Source of the DNA: Cytobacillus depressus
GTDB lineage: Bacteria; Bacillota; Bacilli; Bacillales; Cytobacillaceae
NCBI RefSeq assembly: GCF_008923245.1
Contig: NZ_WBOS01000001.1
Span: forward strand, 930,001 to 994,000
Length of the DNA: 64,000 bases
Direction of reading: 5' to 3'
The position numbers and the translations under genes were made by a program. Of the stretch, positions 30,080-38,717 are shown piece after piece (position 1 is the first letter of the stretch; each line of letters starts with the position of its first letter). Under the pieces are notes generated by a model. That model saw only the letters and a list, made by a program, of their open reading frames with translations. It was not told the DNA's origin and searched no databases.

Positions 30080-30103
30080 TTTAATTGACTGTAAATATTC
30101 ATT

Positions 30104-30143
30104 AAAAAAGTTAACTTCCTATGTAACGGAAAGTTAACTTTTT
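30104..30143 (-). terminator. Terminator of the ytfJ transcript
   Basis: AAAAAGTTAACTT and AAGTTAACTTTTT arms (13 bp) with a T-run on the minus strand. Confidence 0.85.
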
Positions 30144-30147
30144 AAGC

Positions 30148-30615
30148 TCAAATATTCAAATCATGCTTCGGTCCATCGTATTCATTTGTTTGTGTTTGAT
30201 TTTGGCTGCTACCTTGATTGTTTTTATTTTTAAACATTTGTTGAATCTTATCGACAGCTTGAGGAGCAAGATCAAGAATCCGCTCGTATAAATGTGTGCT
30301 CTCATCTAAGTGCACCATTTTTACACCGCTTGAACTAACAATGAGAAAGGCAATCGGAGTAATAGAAACTCCGCCACCGCTTCCGCCGCCGAATGGGTGA
30401 CCTCCACCTTGCCCCTGCCCGTTGCTATTGGATTGTCCCTCAAGCTTAAATTCACTTCCGCCAGCGGCAAAACCGAATCCAACCTTAGAAACAGTTAAAA
30501 TGACACTGCCATCTGGTGTTTCCACAGGGTCACCGATAATCGTATTGACATCAATCATTTCTTTCAAATTTTCCATAGCAGTAGTCATTAGTCCTTGAAT
30601 TGGATGGTCAGACAT
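30148..30615 (-). CDS. ytfJ: GerW family sporulation protein YtfJ
   Basis: A 155-residue protein with the GerW/YtfJ layout. It starts HPIQGLMTTAMENLKEMIDVNTIIGDPVE, then GSVILTVSKVGFGFAAGGSEF, a Gly-rich loop (about 84-100), and VSITPIAFLIVSSSGVKMVHL. The C-terminal Asn/Gln-rich tail (about 132-145) is low complexity. In B. subtilis, GerW is required for normal spore germination. GAGGGGG precedes the ATG. It lies just downstream of ytfI. Confidence 0.93.
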   Translation of the reverse strand: MSDHPIQGLMTTAMENLKEMIDVNTIIGDPVETPDGSVILTVSKVGFGFAAGGSEFKLEGQSNSNGQGQGGGHPFGGGSGGGVSITPIAFLIVSSSGVKMVHLDESTHLYERILDLAPQAVDKIQQMFKNKNNQGSSQNQTQTNEYDGPKHDLNI

Positions 30616-30632
30616 ATAATGCGCCCCCTCTT

Positions 30633-31322
30633 CTACATAGATTTAGTTTTATTATTAGATAAGGCAGATAATGACTTTGTTCGAAATATAGTTCTTCCGC
30701 CTTTCCAATATTTCATCAATTTTATTCCCGCTAACATAGCATGTCCGATTCGAAAATAAAAAATACACGAAATGGATGTTTGCGATAAGGCAAATTGAAA
30801 TTGAGGTGTAATGCTTAAGTTTGGAGGCGTTTTCAATTTCATAAAATGGCTAATCACACCAATGATGCTTCCTTTCATTGCCCAAAAAGCACCAGTAAAC
30901 ATACCAGTATAAGCAGCATCCCCAAGTCCAAATGACGTATGCCAATCAAATTGACGAATAGTAACTTTCCGCAAAAACTTTTTAATGATGCGATTAAGGG
31001 ATACGACACTATGAAGAATGGCTTTTACATCATGAAAATAATTCAAAAGGTCCTGCGCACCAAACTGTTTCGTGTCCTTATTAACTGATTCCTGCTTCAT
31101 ACTTTTTTCTTGCTTAACAACAACAGTCGGTGAATTATCATCAATTTTGATGAGCGGCATTTCAATTTTATATCGGATCAAACCGAACCATGCCCTAAAT
31201 TCAACTTTTATATGATCATCATCATTAAGGTGATCATAACGGAAATAAACCTTTAATTTTGAAAAAAGAATGGTGATGAAAATTATGACAAAAATGATAA
31301 TGGCAATAAGAACCCATTTCAA
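30633..31322 (-). CDS. ytfI: DUF2953 membrane-anchored protein YtfI
   Basis: A 229-residue protein with a single N-terminal membrane anchor (about 2-22), then a DUF2953-like domain: KVEFRAWFGLIRYKIEMPLIKID, GLGDAAYTGMFTGAFWA and a basic C terminus. The likely start is the TTG at 31322, with a distant AAAGGTTGTG. DUF2953 proteins are commonly paired with ytfJ in spore formers; the function is unknown. The gap to ytfJ is 17 bp, so they form an operon. Confidence 0.85.
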   Translation of the reverse strand: MKWVLIAIIIFVIIFITILFSKLKVYFRYDHLNDDDHIKVEFRAWFGLIRYKIEMPLIKIDDNSPTVVVKQEKSMKQESVNKDTKQFGAQDLLNYFHDVKAILHSVVSLNRIIKKFLRKVTIRQFDWHTSFGLGDAAYTGMFTGAFWAMKGSIIGVISHFMKLKTPPNLSITPQFQFALSQTSISCIFYFRIGHAMLAGIKLMKYWKGGRTIFRTKSLSALSNNKTKSM

Positions 31323-31345
31323 ATAAGTTCACAACCTTTCAGCCA

Positions 31346-31557
31346 ATTTTATCGCAGAATAACGGGCTGTAAGACTCCACTTTAAGAAGTTGAGAAAAGC
31401 AAAAACTTCCAAGTGGCAGATCTAACAGCCCGTAAAGGCCCGACGACGGACAGGATGTCCTAGTCAGGCGAAAGCCACAGGACGTGGCGCTTTTAGCGTG
31501 ATTGGTTCAACTAACAATTAGTGGGGGATGCCCCCCCACTGATTGAAGTTTCACTTT
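31346..31557 (+). repeat. Structured intergenic repeat family D, copy D1
   Basis: Fills the ytfI-yteJ gap. Arms seen are GGGCTGT (31364-31370) with ACAGCCC (31425-31431), CCACTT (31377-31382) with AAGTGG (31411-31416), and a terminal hairpin 31515-31527 with 31533-31545. It ends CACTGATTGAAGTTTCACT. It shares both ends and the interior GATTGGTTCAACTAACAAT-like segment with the copy at 62630. No open frame of note. Confidence 0.7.
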
Positions 31558-31576
31558 ATTATTTCCGCCGAAAGGG

Positions 31577-31620
31577 AAAATAAACCTGTTAAGCTTTTAT
31601 TTGCCTAACAGGTTTATTAA
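31577..31620 (-). terminator. Terminator of yteJ
   Basis: AATAAACCTGTTA (31579-31591) and TAACAGGTTTATT (31606-31618) arms past the yteJ stop. Confidence 0.7.
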
Positions 31621-31628
31621 TGGATTAT

Positions 31629-32156
31629 TTAATTTTCATGGACAACAGTCGTATCTGTAAAAATATCGTGCAGCCCTTGTTTTTTAGGCAAGAAGGCAAC
31701 AACTAAGTAACCAATCATAATGGCTGCAGAAATAAATCGGCCAATCCATTCGCGGAAAATAATCGTTCCCCAAGTCAATTGCTGTCCATTCAAATTAACA
31801 ACCTTTAGCCCGAAGACCATTTTTCCTAATGTTTGGCTAAAGTAGCGTGTCATGAGAATAAAATAAGCATAAAACGTAATGGCCGTTGCTATCGAAATAG
31901 GTGCGAACATATTAAATTCCGTTAATGGAATATCTAATATCCTAAAGATCGGATTAATCAATAATCGATCAATGCTGCCGATGACAATTAGGTCTAATAA
32001 ATATGCCCAAAATCTCATCCAAAAGCCTGCAAAACGGACAGTCGTTTCTACGTTCCGATCGATAGCATCATGATCGGCAGCTTCTGTCTTATTTAACTGT
32101 ATTTCTTCATGATCAAAATGCTGTTCCATTTTGTCCTCGGATTGATTTGACGTCAT
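31629..32156 (-). CDS. yteJ: RDD family membrane protein YteJ
   Basis: A 175-residue protein. The N terminus (1-38) is charged and hydrophilic. The RDD domain follows (AGFWMRFWAYLLDLIVIGSIDRLL, with the Arg and the Asp of the name), then further hydrophobic helices with RYFSQTLGKMVFGLKVV and PKKQGLHD. RDD proteins are membrane proteins of mostly unknown function. In B. subtilis yteJ forms an operon with sppA and protects SppA from self-inhibition. GGAGGGG precedes the ATG, 11 bp after sppA. Confidence 0.92.
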   Translation of the reverse strand: MTSNQSEDKMEQHFDHEEIQLNKTEAADHDAIDRNVETTVRFAGFWMRFWAYLLDLIVIGSIDRLLINPIFRILDIPLTEFNMFAPISIATAITFYAYFILMTRYFSQTLGKMVFGLKVVNLNGQQLTWGTIIFREWIGRFISAAIMIGYLVVAFLPKKQGLHDIFTDTTVVHEN

Positions 32157-32167
32157 CTTTGCCCCTC

Positions 32168-33178
32168 CTATTCTGCATATAAATACATGAGGCGCGGTGA
32201 ATTCGGCTGTGACAATAGTTTCATTAAGCCAGCCATTTCGATATCATTCCCCATGATTTTTTGTGCTCCCATACTAAATATAGAGCCAAAGCCAAGATTT
32301 TCTGAATATCTAACAACCTGTGCGTCTTTCAGCTTATGATCCTTTTTCATCGTTTCAATGACATCATCTAAATAACCGAAGCCATCAATTAAATTAAATT
32401 GCAGTGCTTGCCTGCCATCATAAACCCTTCCATCGGCAATCTCTTTCACCTTTGCAGCAGGAATATTGCGCCCTTCGGAAATCACCTTGACGAAGCCAGC
32501 ATAAGAGCTGTCGATCATCGATTGAAGAATGTCTCTTTCTTCACCTGTCATTTCTCGAGAAGGACTCATAATATCTTTGTACGGTCCGCTTTTAATTGTC
32601 ACAAAATCAACCCCGTATTTTTCAGCAAGTCCAGCATAATTAACGCTTTGCATAATTACCCCAAGAGAGCCTGTCAACGTTTCTTGACTAGCAAAAATTT
32701 TATCTGCTGGGGCTGAAATATAATATCCGCCTGAAGCAGCCATCGAACCCATTGATATGTAGATTGGCTTTTTCGTTTCCGCTTGGATTTCCTTGATTTT
32801 ATCGTGGATTTCCGCACTTTCGACAACTCCGCCACCTGGAGTATTTACACGAAGGATGATCCCCTTCACGGATGAATCCTCTTTTACCTGCTTAAGCTTT
32901 TTCATAAATCCTTTATGATTATATCCTGCAGAAGTAAATAGAGAGGTCGCTTCTCCCGTATCTTGAATCACTCCATCGACGTCAAGAATGACGATTTTTT
33001 TCATTTGATTTCCCTCTTCGACTACTTCCTCGGCAAATCCATTGCTGCTCGTTGCAAACATGTCGGTAAACGACGTTTTAAAATCTTTAAATGCTAGCCC
33101 AGTCAGAAAACTTGTCACAATCGAGAAAATAAATAATGCCCCCGCAATCCCTAATGCGGCCCAGCGTTTCCCATTCAT
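32168..33178 (-). CDS. sppA: Signal peptide peptidase SppA
   Basis: A 336-residue membrane-anchored Ser/Lys protease that degrades leftover signal peptides. It has one N-terminal anchor (about 6-28), then the ClpP-like fold: VNTPGGGVVESAEI, the nucleophile serine in SMGSMAASGGYYIS (about 143-156), and the general-base lysine in IKSGPYKDIMSP. The ATG at 33178 (MNGKRW) follows AGGAGG and matches the family start; a longer frame upstream is unlikely. It is first in the sppA-yteJ operon. Confidence 0.95.
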   Translation of the reverse strand: MNGKRWAALGIAGALFIFSIVTSFLTGLAFKDFKTSFTDMFATSSNGFAEEVVEEGNQMKKIVILDVDGVIQDTGEATSLFTSAGYNHKGFMKKLKQVKEDSSVKGIILRVNTPGGGVVESAEIHDKIKEIQAETKKPIYISMGSMAASGGYYISAPADKIFASQETLTGSLGVIMQSVNYAGLAEKYGVDFVTIKSGPYKDIMSPSREMTGEERDILQSMIDSSYAGFVKVISEGRNIPAAKVKEIADGRVYDGRQALQFNLIDGFGYLDDVIETMKKDHKLKDAQVVRYSENLGFGSIFSMGAQKIMGNDIEMAGLMKLLSQPNSPRLMYLYAE

Positions 33179-33364
33179 ATTGTTAATCCTCCTATTCATT
33201 AGACGAAAGTTTACGATACTTTTTATCGTGCCCCAGCCATTCATACGAATGAATCTTTAAAAACGTTTCAAAAAAGTGTAAACTGATTGCTGATATCATA
33301 CCAAACTTTTCAAAACTGTTGTTAATCTTTGCTATAATTATTACTATTTTTTGGAGGAATGAAT

Positions 33365-34165
33365 ATGCCTAATCGCCGAAATGTCTATTTTTTTTATAAA
33401 GACCATCCTGATATGAAAGAGAAAGTTGCTTCCCTCCATAAGCTGGCTCTGTCACAGGATTTTAATATCGTCACAGATTACAATAGTGCAAATATTATTG
33501 CAAGCATCGGTGGTGACGGTGCATTTTTACAAGCTGTAAGAAAAACTGGATTCAGAGAAGATTGTTTATATGTAGGAATCTCTACTCTTGATAGCCCTAG
33601 TTTGTATTGTGACTTCCATATTGATGATACGGATCAAATTATGGAAGCGATGGCGAATGAAAAGGTCGAAGTTCGCCGCTACCCGACCATCGAGGTAATG
33701 ATTGATAACCAAACTTCATTTTATTGCTTAAATGAATTCAGCATTCGATCTCCTATCATTAAGACATTCGTATTAGATGTTTTTATTGATGATTTTCATT
33801 TCGAGACCTTTCGCGGAGACGGGATGGTTGTAGCCACTCCAACTGGAAGCACAGCGTATAATAAATCTTTACGAGGCTCTATTGTTGATCCGCTTCTTCC
33901 TTGCCTACAGGTAAGTGAAATGGCTTCCTTAAACAATAATCGCTATCGTACACTCGGTTCTTCCTTTATTTTAAGTGGAGAAAGAAAATTAACATTAGGT
34001 GTTGTTCAAGACGGGAATGAGCATCCAACGATGGGAATGGATAATGAGGCGCTGAGCATCCAGCATGTCGAAAAAATCGATATCCAACTTAGTGGAAAGC
34101 AAATAAAAACTGTCAAACTAAAAGATAACTCATTTTGGGAAAAGGTTAAAAGAACATTTTTATAA
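33365..34165 (+). CDS. ppnKB: NAD kinase 2
   Basis: A 266-residue ATP-NAD kinase that makes NADP. The conserved GGDG motif is in IASIGGDGAFLQAV (about 48-61), the NE/S motif in CLNEFSIRS, and DGMVVATPTGSTAYNKS completes the site. The C-terminal VKLKDNSFWEKVKRTFL is nearly as in B. subtilis NadK2/YtdI. I chose the ATG at 33365 because TTGGAGG lies at correct spacing; an ATG six bases earlier is too close. It is divergent from sppA. Confidence 0.94.
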   Translation: MPNRRNVYFFYKDHPDMKEKVASLHKLALSQDFNIVTDYNSANIIASIGGDGAFLQAVRKTGFREDCLYVGISTLDSPSLYCDFHIDDTDQIMEAMANEKVEVRRYPTIEVMIDNQTSFYCLNEFSIRSPIIKTFVLDVFIDDFHFETFRGDGMVVATPTGSTAYNKSLRGSIVDPLLPCLQVSEMASLNNNRYRTLGSSFILSGERKLTLGVVQDGNEHPTMGMDNEALSIQHVEKIDIQLSGKQIKTVKLKDNSFWEKVKRTFL

Positions 34166-34166
34166 T

Positions 34167-34246
34167 GTGAAACTTCATTCAGTACTTAGGATTTGTTTAC
34201 CTCATTTTCTTGATGGGGGAGTCTTACAGCCCGTTAATCTGCGATA
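34167..34246 (-). repeat. Family D repeat remnant (D3)
   Basis: Read on the minus strand, it begins ATCGCAGATTAACGGGCTGT, nearly as D1 at 31349, and ends CTGAATGAAGTTTCACA as the family right end. It lacks the interior, so it looks like an internal-deletion derivative in opposite orientation to D1. Confidence 0.65.
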
Positions 34247-34290
34247 ACAAAAAAGGAGCTTTCCTTTTTTCGGAACAGCTCCTTTTTTGA
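34247..34290. terminator. Bidirectional terminator
   Basis: AAAAAAGGAGCT and AGCTCCTTTTTT arms with inner TTCC/GGAA pairing, between ppnKB and the rarD-like gene. Confidence 0.9.
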
Positions 34291-34299
34291 TTAACATTT

Positions 34300-35229
34300 C
34301 TAAACACCAAGACTATTTCCTTTTTTCTTCGTCTCAAAATGGATAAACAGCTTTGTTTTAGAAAGTGAAAAAATAGTGATGGCCAACCAGATGAAAATAA
34401 ACGAAATTAAATGGGTTCTCGTAAATGACTCATGATAGAGAAATACACCGAGAATTAACGAGATTGTCGGGGCAATAAATTGCAAAAACCCAAGCGTGGA
34501 CATCGGTATTTTTTGCGCACCTTTAGCGAAATATAAAAGCGGAATCGCTGTTGCTGCCCCTGCTCCAATTAATAATAAATCCGTGCCAATGGAGACCGAT
34601 AAAAACGATTGTGTTCCCTTGAAGAAAAGAAAGACCATATACATGAATGATATCGGTGTGACAACGAGAGTTTCCAGCGTTAAACCGATCGCAGAATCGA
34701 CTTTTATCATTTTTTTGGACAATCCGTATAAGCCAAAGGATAATGCGAGTAAAATAGAAATCCACGGGAATTCTCCATAAGAAATAGTTAAGATAAGGAC
34801 GCCAACAAACGCAATAACAAAGGATACGTATTGTGATGAAGATAATTTCTCCCTAAAGACAATCATTCCTAATAACACGCTCACAAGCGGGTTGATATAA
34901 TAACCAAGGCTAGCCTCGATAATTTGATCCGTATTTACCGCCCAAATATAAATAAACCAGTTGCAGCTAATGAGCAAAGATGCAATGATGAGCGCATATA
35001 GCTGTTTTCTATTCGTTCGAAATCCTCTTAATACTTGAAGAAATTCTCCCCATTTTTTCGTAATAAGCAGTACGCCTACCATGAAGAAAAAAGACCAAAA
35101 AATTCGGTTTATTAATATTTCGTCAGCATTCACATGATTTAGAAACTTCCAATAAATCGGTAATAATCCCCAGATAAAATAGGATAAGCCAGCATGAATG
35201 ACTCCTATTTTGACTTCATTGTTTTTCAT
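34300..35229 (-). CDS. rarD: EamA family transporter, RarD type
   Basis: A 309-residue protein with about ten membrane segments in two EamA repeats. The RarD-type opening (GVIHAGLSYFIWGLLPIYWKFL) is present, as are RNRIFWS-like (NRIFWSF) and NWFIYIWAVN, YINPLVSVLLG and QFIAPTISLILGVFLYHE. RarD was named in E. coli for chloramphenicol sensitivity, but the substrate is unknown. TTGAGGAG precedes the ATG. The B. subtilis segment has a different gene (ytcJ) here. Confidence 0.87.
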   Translation of the reverse strand: MKNNEVKIGVIHAGLSYFIWGLLPIYWKFLNHVNADEILINRIFWSFFFMVGVLLITKKWGEFLQVLRGFRTNRKQLYALIIASLLISCNWFIYIWAVNTDQIIEASLGYYINPLVSVLLGMIVFREKLSSSQYVSFVIAFVGVLILTISYGEFPWISILLALSFGLYGLSKKMIKVDSAIGLTLETLVVTPISFMYMVFLFFKGTQSFLSVSIGTDLLLIGAGAATAIPLLYFAKGAQKIPMSTLGFLQFIAPTISLILGVFLYHESFTRTHLISFIFIWLAITIFSLSKTKLFIHFETKKKGNSLGV

Positions 35230-35360
35230 TTATACTCCTCAACTCTTTCTAGTATCGAAATATTTATATTATAAATCGTACTGAAAGATGCAGGCAATCT
35301 TTTAATTTTTCCATTCAATAAAATTTTCTCGTAAAAGGATAAGCTTCCTCTTATCTTACA

Positions 35361-35397
35361 TAGAAAAATACAGGCGACTAGCGCCTGCATTTTTGCT
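35361..35397 (-). terminator. Terminator of the acyl-CoA synthetase gene
   Basis: CAGGCG (35371-35376) and CGCCTG (35382-35387) arms followed by TATTTTTC on the minus strand. Confidence 0.7.
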
Positions 35398-35399
35398 AT

Positions 35400-36992
35400 C
35401 TATTTATTTGCCGCTGCTTCCAGTTCCTGTTTTCTTAGGTCAACACGGCGGATTTTGCCTGATGTTGTTTTTGGCAACTCTTGTAGAAATTCAATTTTGC
35501 GCGGATACTTATATGGAGCTGTCAGTTCCTTGACATGCTCTTGAAGAGCTTTCACAATATTAGACTCTTCTTCATTCACCCCATCCCGTAAAACGACAAA
35601 TGCTTTAACGATATTTCCACGAACTTCATCAGGGCTAGCAACGACGGCACATTCTTTCACAAATGGATGTTTGACAAGGGCATCCTCTACCTCGAATGGC
35701 CCGATCGTATAGCCTGAACTAATGATGATATCGTCTCCACGGCCTTCAAACCAGAAGTAGCCTTCTTCATCTTTTTTTGCTTTATCCCCAGTAATATAAT
35801 AATCTCCGCGGAATTGCATAGCTGTTCTTTCAGGATCCTTGTAATAGTTTTTGAATAAAGCCGGCGTCTTGATATGAACAGCGATGTCCCCGACTTCGTT
35901 CACACCACAAGGATCGCCAAATTCATTAATAATTTCTACTCTATTTCCTGGAGTTGGTTTGCCCATAGAACCCGCCTTTAAATCCATTCCTTGAGTAATT
36001 CCTACAAGCAGTGTATTTTCAGTTTGTCCATATCCATCTCGAACATCAATATTAAAATGCTTCTTAAATGTGTCAATTACTTCACTATTTAAAGGTTCTC
36101 CTGCTGATACGGCACTGCGAAGATTTGGAAGCTTGTAATCATGAATATTGTCGGCTTTTGCCATAATCCGATACTCAGTCGGTGTACAACATAATACGTT
36201 GACTTGATAGTCCTGTAGAAGCTGTAAGTATTTTTCCGCCTCAAATTTTCCATTGTATACTAAGCCAGTAGCTCCCGATCCTAGAACAGATAAGAACGGG
36301 CTCCAAATCCACTTTTGCCACCCTGGTCCAGCAGTTGCCCAAACCGTGTCTCCTTCTTCAATGCAGAGCCAGTTTGGTGCTGCTGTACGAAGATGCGCAT
36401 ATGCCCAGCCATGCGTGTGGACAACCCCTTTCGGATTTCCAGTAGTACCAGATGTATAAGAAAGGAATGCCATATCATCATTACTTGTATTCGCTAAAGG
36501 AAGCTCATTAGAAGAAGATTCCATCGCTTGATCTAAATCAATCCATTGCTCTTTCGGATCAAGGGCTCCGATCACAAATTTCGGCAAACATTCAGCTTCC
36601 TTTATATGTTCGAATTGATCAACATATGGAAAATAACTAACGATCCCCTTTACATCTCCATGTGTAATTCGATATTGGAGATCTTTTGTTCGCAGCATTT
36701 CAGAGCTTGGAATCACAACGAGACCTGCCTTTAATGCTGCTATGTATACTTGGTATGCTTCAATAAGTCGTGGAACGATAATTAGAAGCACATCGCCCTT
36801 TTTCAAACCATTCTCGAGAAAAACGTTCCCGATTTTATTCGCATTTTTCAGCAATTCATTGTATGTGACTTCTTTCTTTTCCCCAAGTTCATTTTCCCAT
36901 TTAAGAGCGAGCCTGTCCGGGTCGCTAGCAAAACGCTCCATTTCAACTACTAAATTATATTGTTTCGGTGCCAATAATTCTTCACGCTTCAT
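35400..36992 (-). CDS. ytcI: Acyl-CoA synthetase, MbcS/YtcI type
   Basis: A 530-residue ANL-superfamily ligase that activates short or branched acids to acyl-CoA via an acyl-AMP. Motifs are FLSYTSGTTGNPKGVVHTH (A3 core), DGYGQTENTL, YYITGDKAKKDEEGYFWFEGRGDD (hinge), and the C-terminal lysine in PKTTSGKIRRVDLR. In Bacillus, MbcS makes branched-chain acyl-CoA primers for fatty-acid synthesis; the exact substrate here is inferred. GAGGGGG precedes the ATG. Confidence 0.88.
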   Translation of the reverse strand: MKREELLAPKQYNLVVEMERFASDPDRLALKWENELGEKKEVTYNELLKNANKIGNVFLENGLKKGDVLLIIVPRLIEAYQVYIAALKAGLVVIPSSEMLRTKDLQYRITHGDVKGIVSYFPYVDQFEHIKEAECLPKFVIGALDPKEQWIDLDQAMESSSNELPLANTSNDDMAFLSYTSGTTGNPKGVVHTHGWAYAHLRTAAPNWLCIEEGDTVWATAGPGWQKWIWSPFLSVLGSGATGLVYNGKFEAEKYLQLLQDYQVNVLCCTPTEYRIMAKADNIHDYKLPNLRSAVSAGEPLNSEVIDTFKKHFNIDVRDGYGQTENTLLVGITQGMDLKAGSMGKPTPGNRVEIINEFGDPCGVNEVGDIAVHIKTPALFKNYYKDPERTAMQFRGDYYITGDKAKKDEEGYFWFEGRGDDIIISSGYTIGPFEVEDALVKHPFVKECAVVASPDEVRGNIVKAFVVLRDGVNEEESNIVKALQEHVKELTAPYKYPRKIEFLQELPKTTSGKIRRVDLRKQELEAAANK

Positions 36993-37135
36993 TCGTTTTC
37001 CCCCTCGAGTATGTAATTCTGTTTTTGCGCATATTCACTTAAAAGTTATTATACTAAATTATTTTTAAATTTAAAATTTTTTATTTCAAGGGAAAGTTTT
37101 TACCTATATTGATGAGGGAAACTAGAATAGACAAA

Positions 37136-37168
37136 ACAATAAAGGAGCAGGAATCGAATCCTGCTCCA
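37136..37168 (-). terminator. Terminator of the SASP gene
   Basis: GGAGCAGGA (37144-37152) and TCCTGCTCC (37159-37167) arms with a TTTATTGTTTTG tract on the minus strand. Confidence 0.9.
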
Positions 37169-37197
37169 TGTAGCCATATATATTATTTATTTTTTAA

Positions 37198-37395
37198 TTA
37201 TTGGTGGGAACCGCCTAATTGTTGTTCAGCCATTTGAACTAAACGCTTAGTGATTTCTCCTCCTACTGAACCGTTGGCACGAGAAGTTGTGTCTGCACCA
37301 AGGTTAACACCAAACTCGTTTGCAATTTCAAACTTCATTTGATCAAGAGCTTGTTGTACTCCAGCGACTACTAGTTGATTAGAGTTGTTTGGCAT
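37198..37395 (-). CDS. sspA: Alpha/beta-type small acid-soluble spore protein
   Basis: A 65-residue SASP that coats and protects spore DNA. The germination protease site is in [15 protein letters not shown] (cleavage between the Glu and Phe of NEFGV). [28 protein letters not shown] is the conserved DNA-binding half. AAGGAGGTGA precedes the ATG, and a good sigma-G promoter lies upstream. The symbol follows the gene next to thiI in B. subtilis; other SASP paralogues are very alike. Confidence 0.93.
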   Translation of the reverse strand: MPNNSNQLVVAGVQQALDQMKFEIANEFGVNLGADTTSRANGSVGGEITKRLVQMAEQQLGGSHQ

Positions 37396-37418
37396 GTGAT
37401 TTCACCTCCTTGTAAGTA

Positions 37419-37449
37419 TAGAATGTGTAGAATCACATGCCTGTATTCA
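37419..37449 (-). promoter_or_regulatory. Sigma-G promoter of sspA
   Basis: The minus strand has TGAATA, an 18-bp spacer, then CATTCTA, which fits the forespore sigma-G consensus (GHATR-N18-CATWHTA). Confidence 0.7.
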
Positions 37450-37510
37450 AATATTTATTAGTAATTGTTGGTATGAACACCTGTATTTCCTAATAACTTT
37501 TTATCTTCTT

Positions 37511-38716
37511 TTAAAATAAATCCTCAAACAATTCCTGCTTTGAGCTTTGAGGCTTAATTCGAATCTTCTCCACGTTTTCAACGGCTCTTGCAATAAGTGG
37601 CTCATAATCTGTATTACTCTCAAAATGGCGAACTTTATCACGTCTCGGCTTTGTTTTCGGGGAGGATGGAACAAATACGGTACAGCAATCCTCATATGGA
37701 CGATTAGAAATATCAAATGTATCAATATCACATGCAATATCAATAATCTCTGTTTTATCCATGGTAATTAAGGGACGAATAATCGGAGTATTCGTGACAT
37801 CATTAATAGCATACATGCTTTCAAGCGTTTGACTCGCTACTTGTCCGAGACTTTCTCCTGTAATAATCGCTAATCCGTCACGCTTCTTCCGAATTTCATC
37901 TGTGATTCGAAGCATCAGTCTTCTCGTTGTCGTCATCGAGTAGTTTTCTGGGATGGTTTGTTGAATCAGTTGCTGAATTTCAGTAAATGGAACAATATGG
38001 AGCGTCACTCCTCCACTAATTTGCGCTAGCTTTTCCGTTAAATCAATGACCTTTTGTTTAGATCTTTCACTTGTAAATGGTGGACTATAGAAGTGAACGG
38101 CTTCAATATTTAGTCCTCTTTTCATCGAGAGGTATCCGGCTACTGGGCTATCAATCCCTCCGGAGAGCATAAGCATCGCTTTTCCGCTGGAGCCGATCGG
38201 GAGCCCACCAGCTCCTTGTATTGTCTCACACGTCATATAAGCAGCTTCATGTCTCACTTCAATTAGGAGGTTTACATCAGGATTCTTCACATTCACCTTT
38301 AAGCCTTCAACATTTTGAAGTAAATGCGATCCGAATGTATGATTAATTTCATTCGTACGCATGAAAAAGTTTTTATCTGATCTTTTTGTTGTAATTTTAA
38401 AAGTTTGACCAGGCTTATAATTTTTTTGAAAAAGTGCTAGAGCTGTTTCTTTCATTTTTTCTAAATCTTTTTCCACTTTTACAGCTGGGCTAAACGATTG
38501 AATGCCAAATATACTTTTTAAGCGGTTAACGATTTCACTCCCGTCGTTACCATTTAATAGTATAAACATTCTCTCTCTACTTGCTTCAATCTGAATGTTT
38601 TCAAAATCTCTAAGCACTCGTTTAATATTTTTTTTCAATTTATCAATAAATAATTTACGATTTTTTCCTTTAAGTGATAATTCTCCATAACGGATTAAAA
38701 TACGATCATAATTCAT
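37511..38716 (-). CDS. thiI: tRNA 4-thiouridine synthetase / sulfurtransferase ThiI
   Basis: A 401-residue protein with an N-terminal ferredoxin-like domain, a THUMP domain (about 60-165) and a PP-loop domain with LMLSGGIDSPVAGYL (about 183-197). It stops without the C-terminal rhodanese domain of E. coli ThiI, as is usual in Bacillus, where the partner desulfurase supplies sulfur directly. The ATG lies 1 nt past the desulfurase stop; its ribosome site (AAGGTAATG) is in that gene's end, so the two are coupled. Confidence 0.95.
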   Translation of the reverse strand: MNYDRILIRYGELSLKGKNRKLFIDKLKKNIKRVLRDFENIQIEASRERMFILLNGNDGSEIVNRLKSIFGIQSFSPAVKVEKDLEKMKETALALFQKNYKPGQTFKITTKRSDKNFFMRTNEINHTFGSHLLQNVEGLKVNVKNPDVNLLIEVRHEAAYMTCETIQGAGGLPIGSSGKAMLMLSGGIDSPVAGYLSMKRGLNIEAVHFYSPPFTSERSKQKVIDLTEKLAQISGGVTLHIVPFTEIQQLIQQTIPENYSMTTTRRLMLRITDEIRKKRDGLAIITGESLGQVASQTLESMYAINDVTNTPIIRPLITMDKTEIIDIACDIDTFDISNRPYEDCCTVFVPSSPKTKPRRDKVRHFESNTDYEPLIARAVENVEKIRIKPQSSKQELFEDLF

Positions 38717-38717
38717 C

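Noticed and set aside
31500..31557. Terminator call for the GGGGG/CCCCC hairpin at the end of D1
   Set aside because: The same hairpin ends D2 with a much longer loop, so it is better explained as part of the repeat; only a weak T-run follows.
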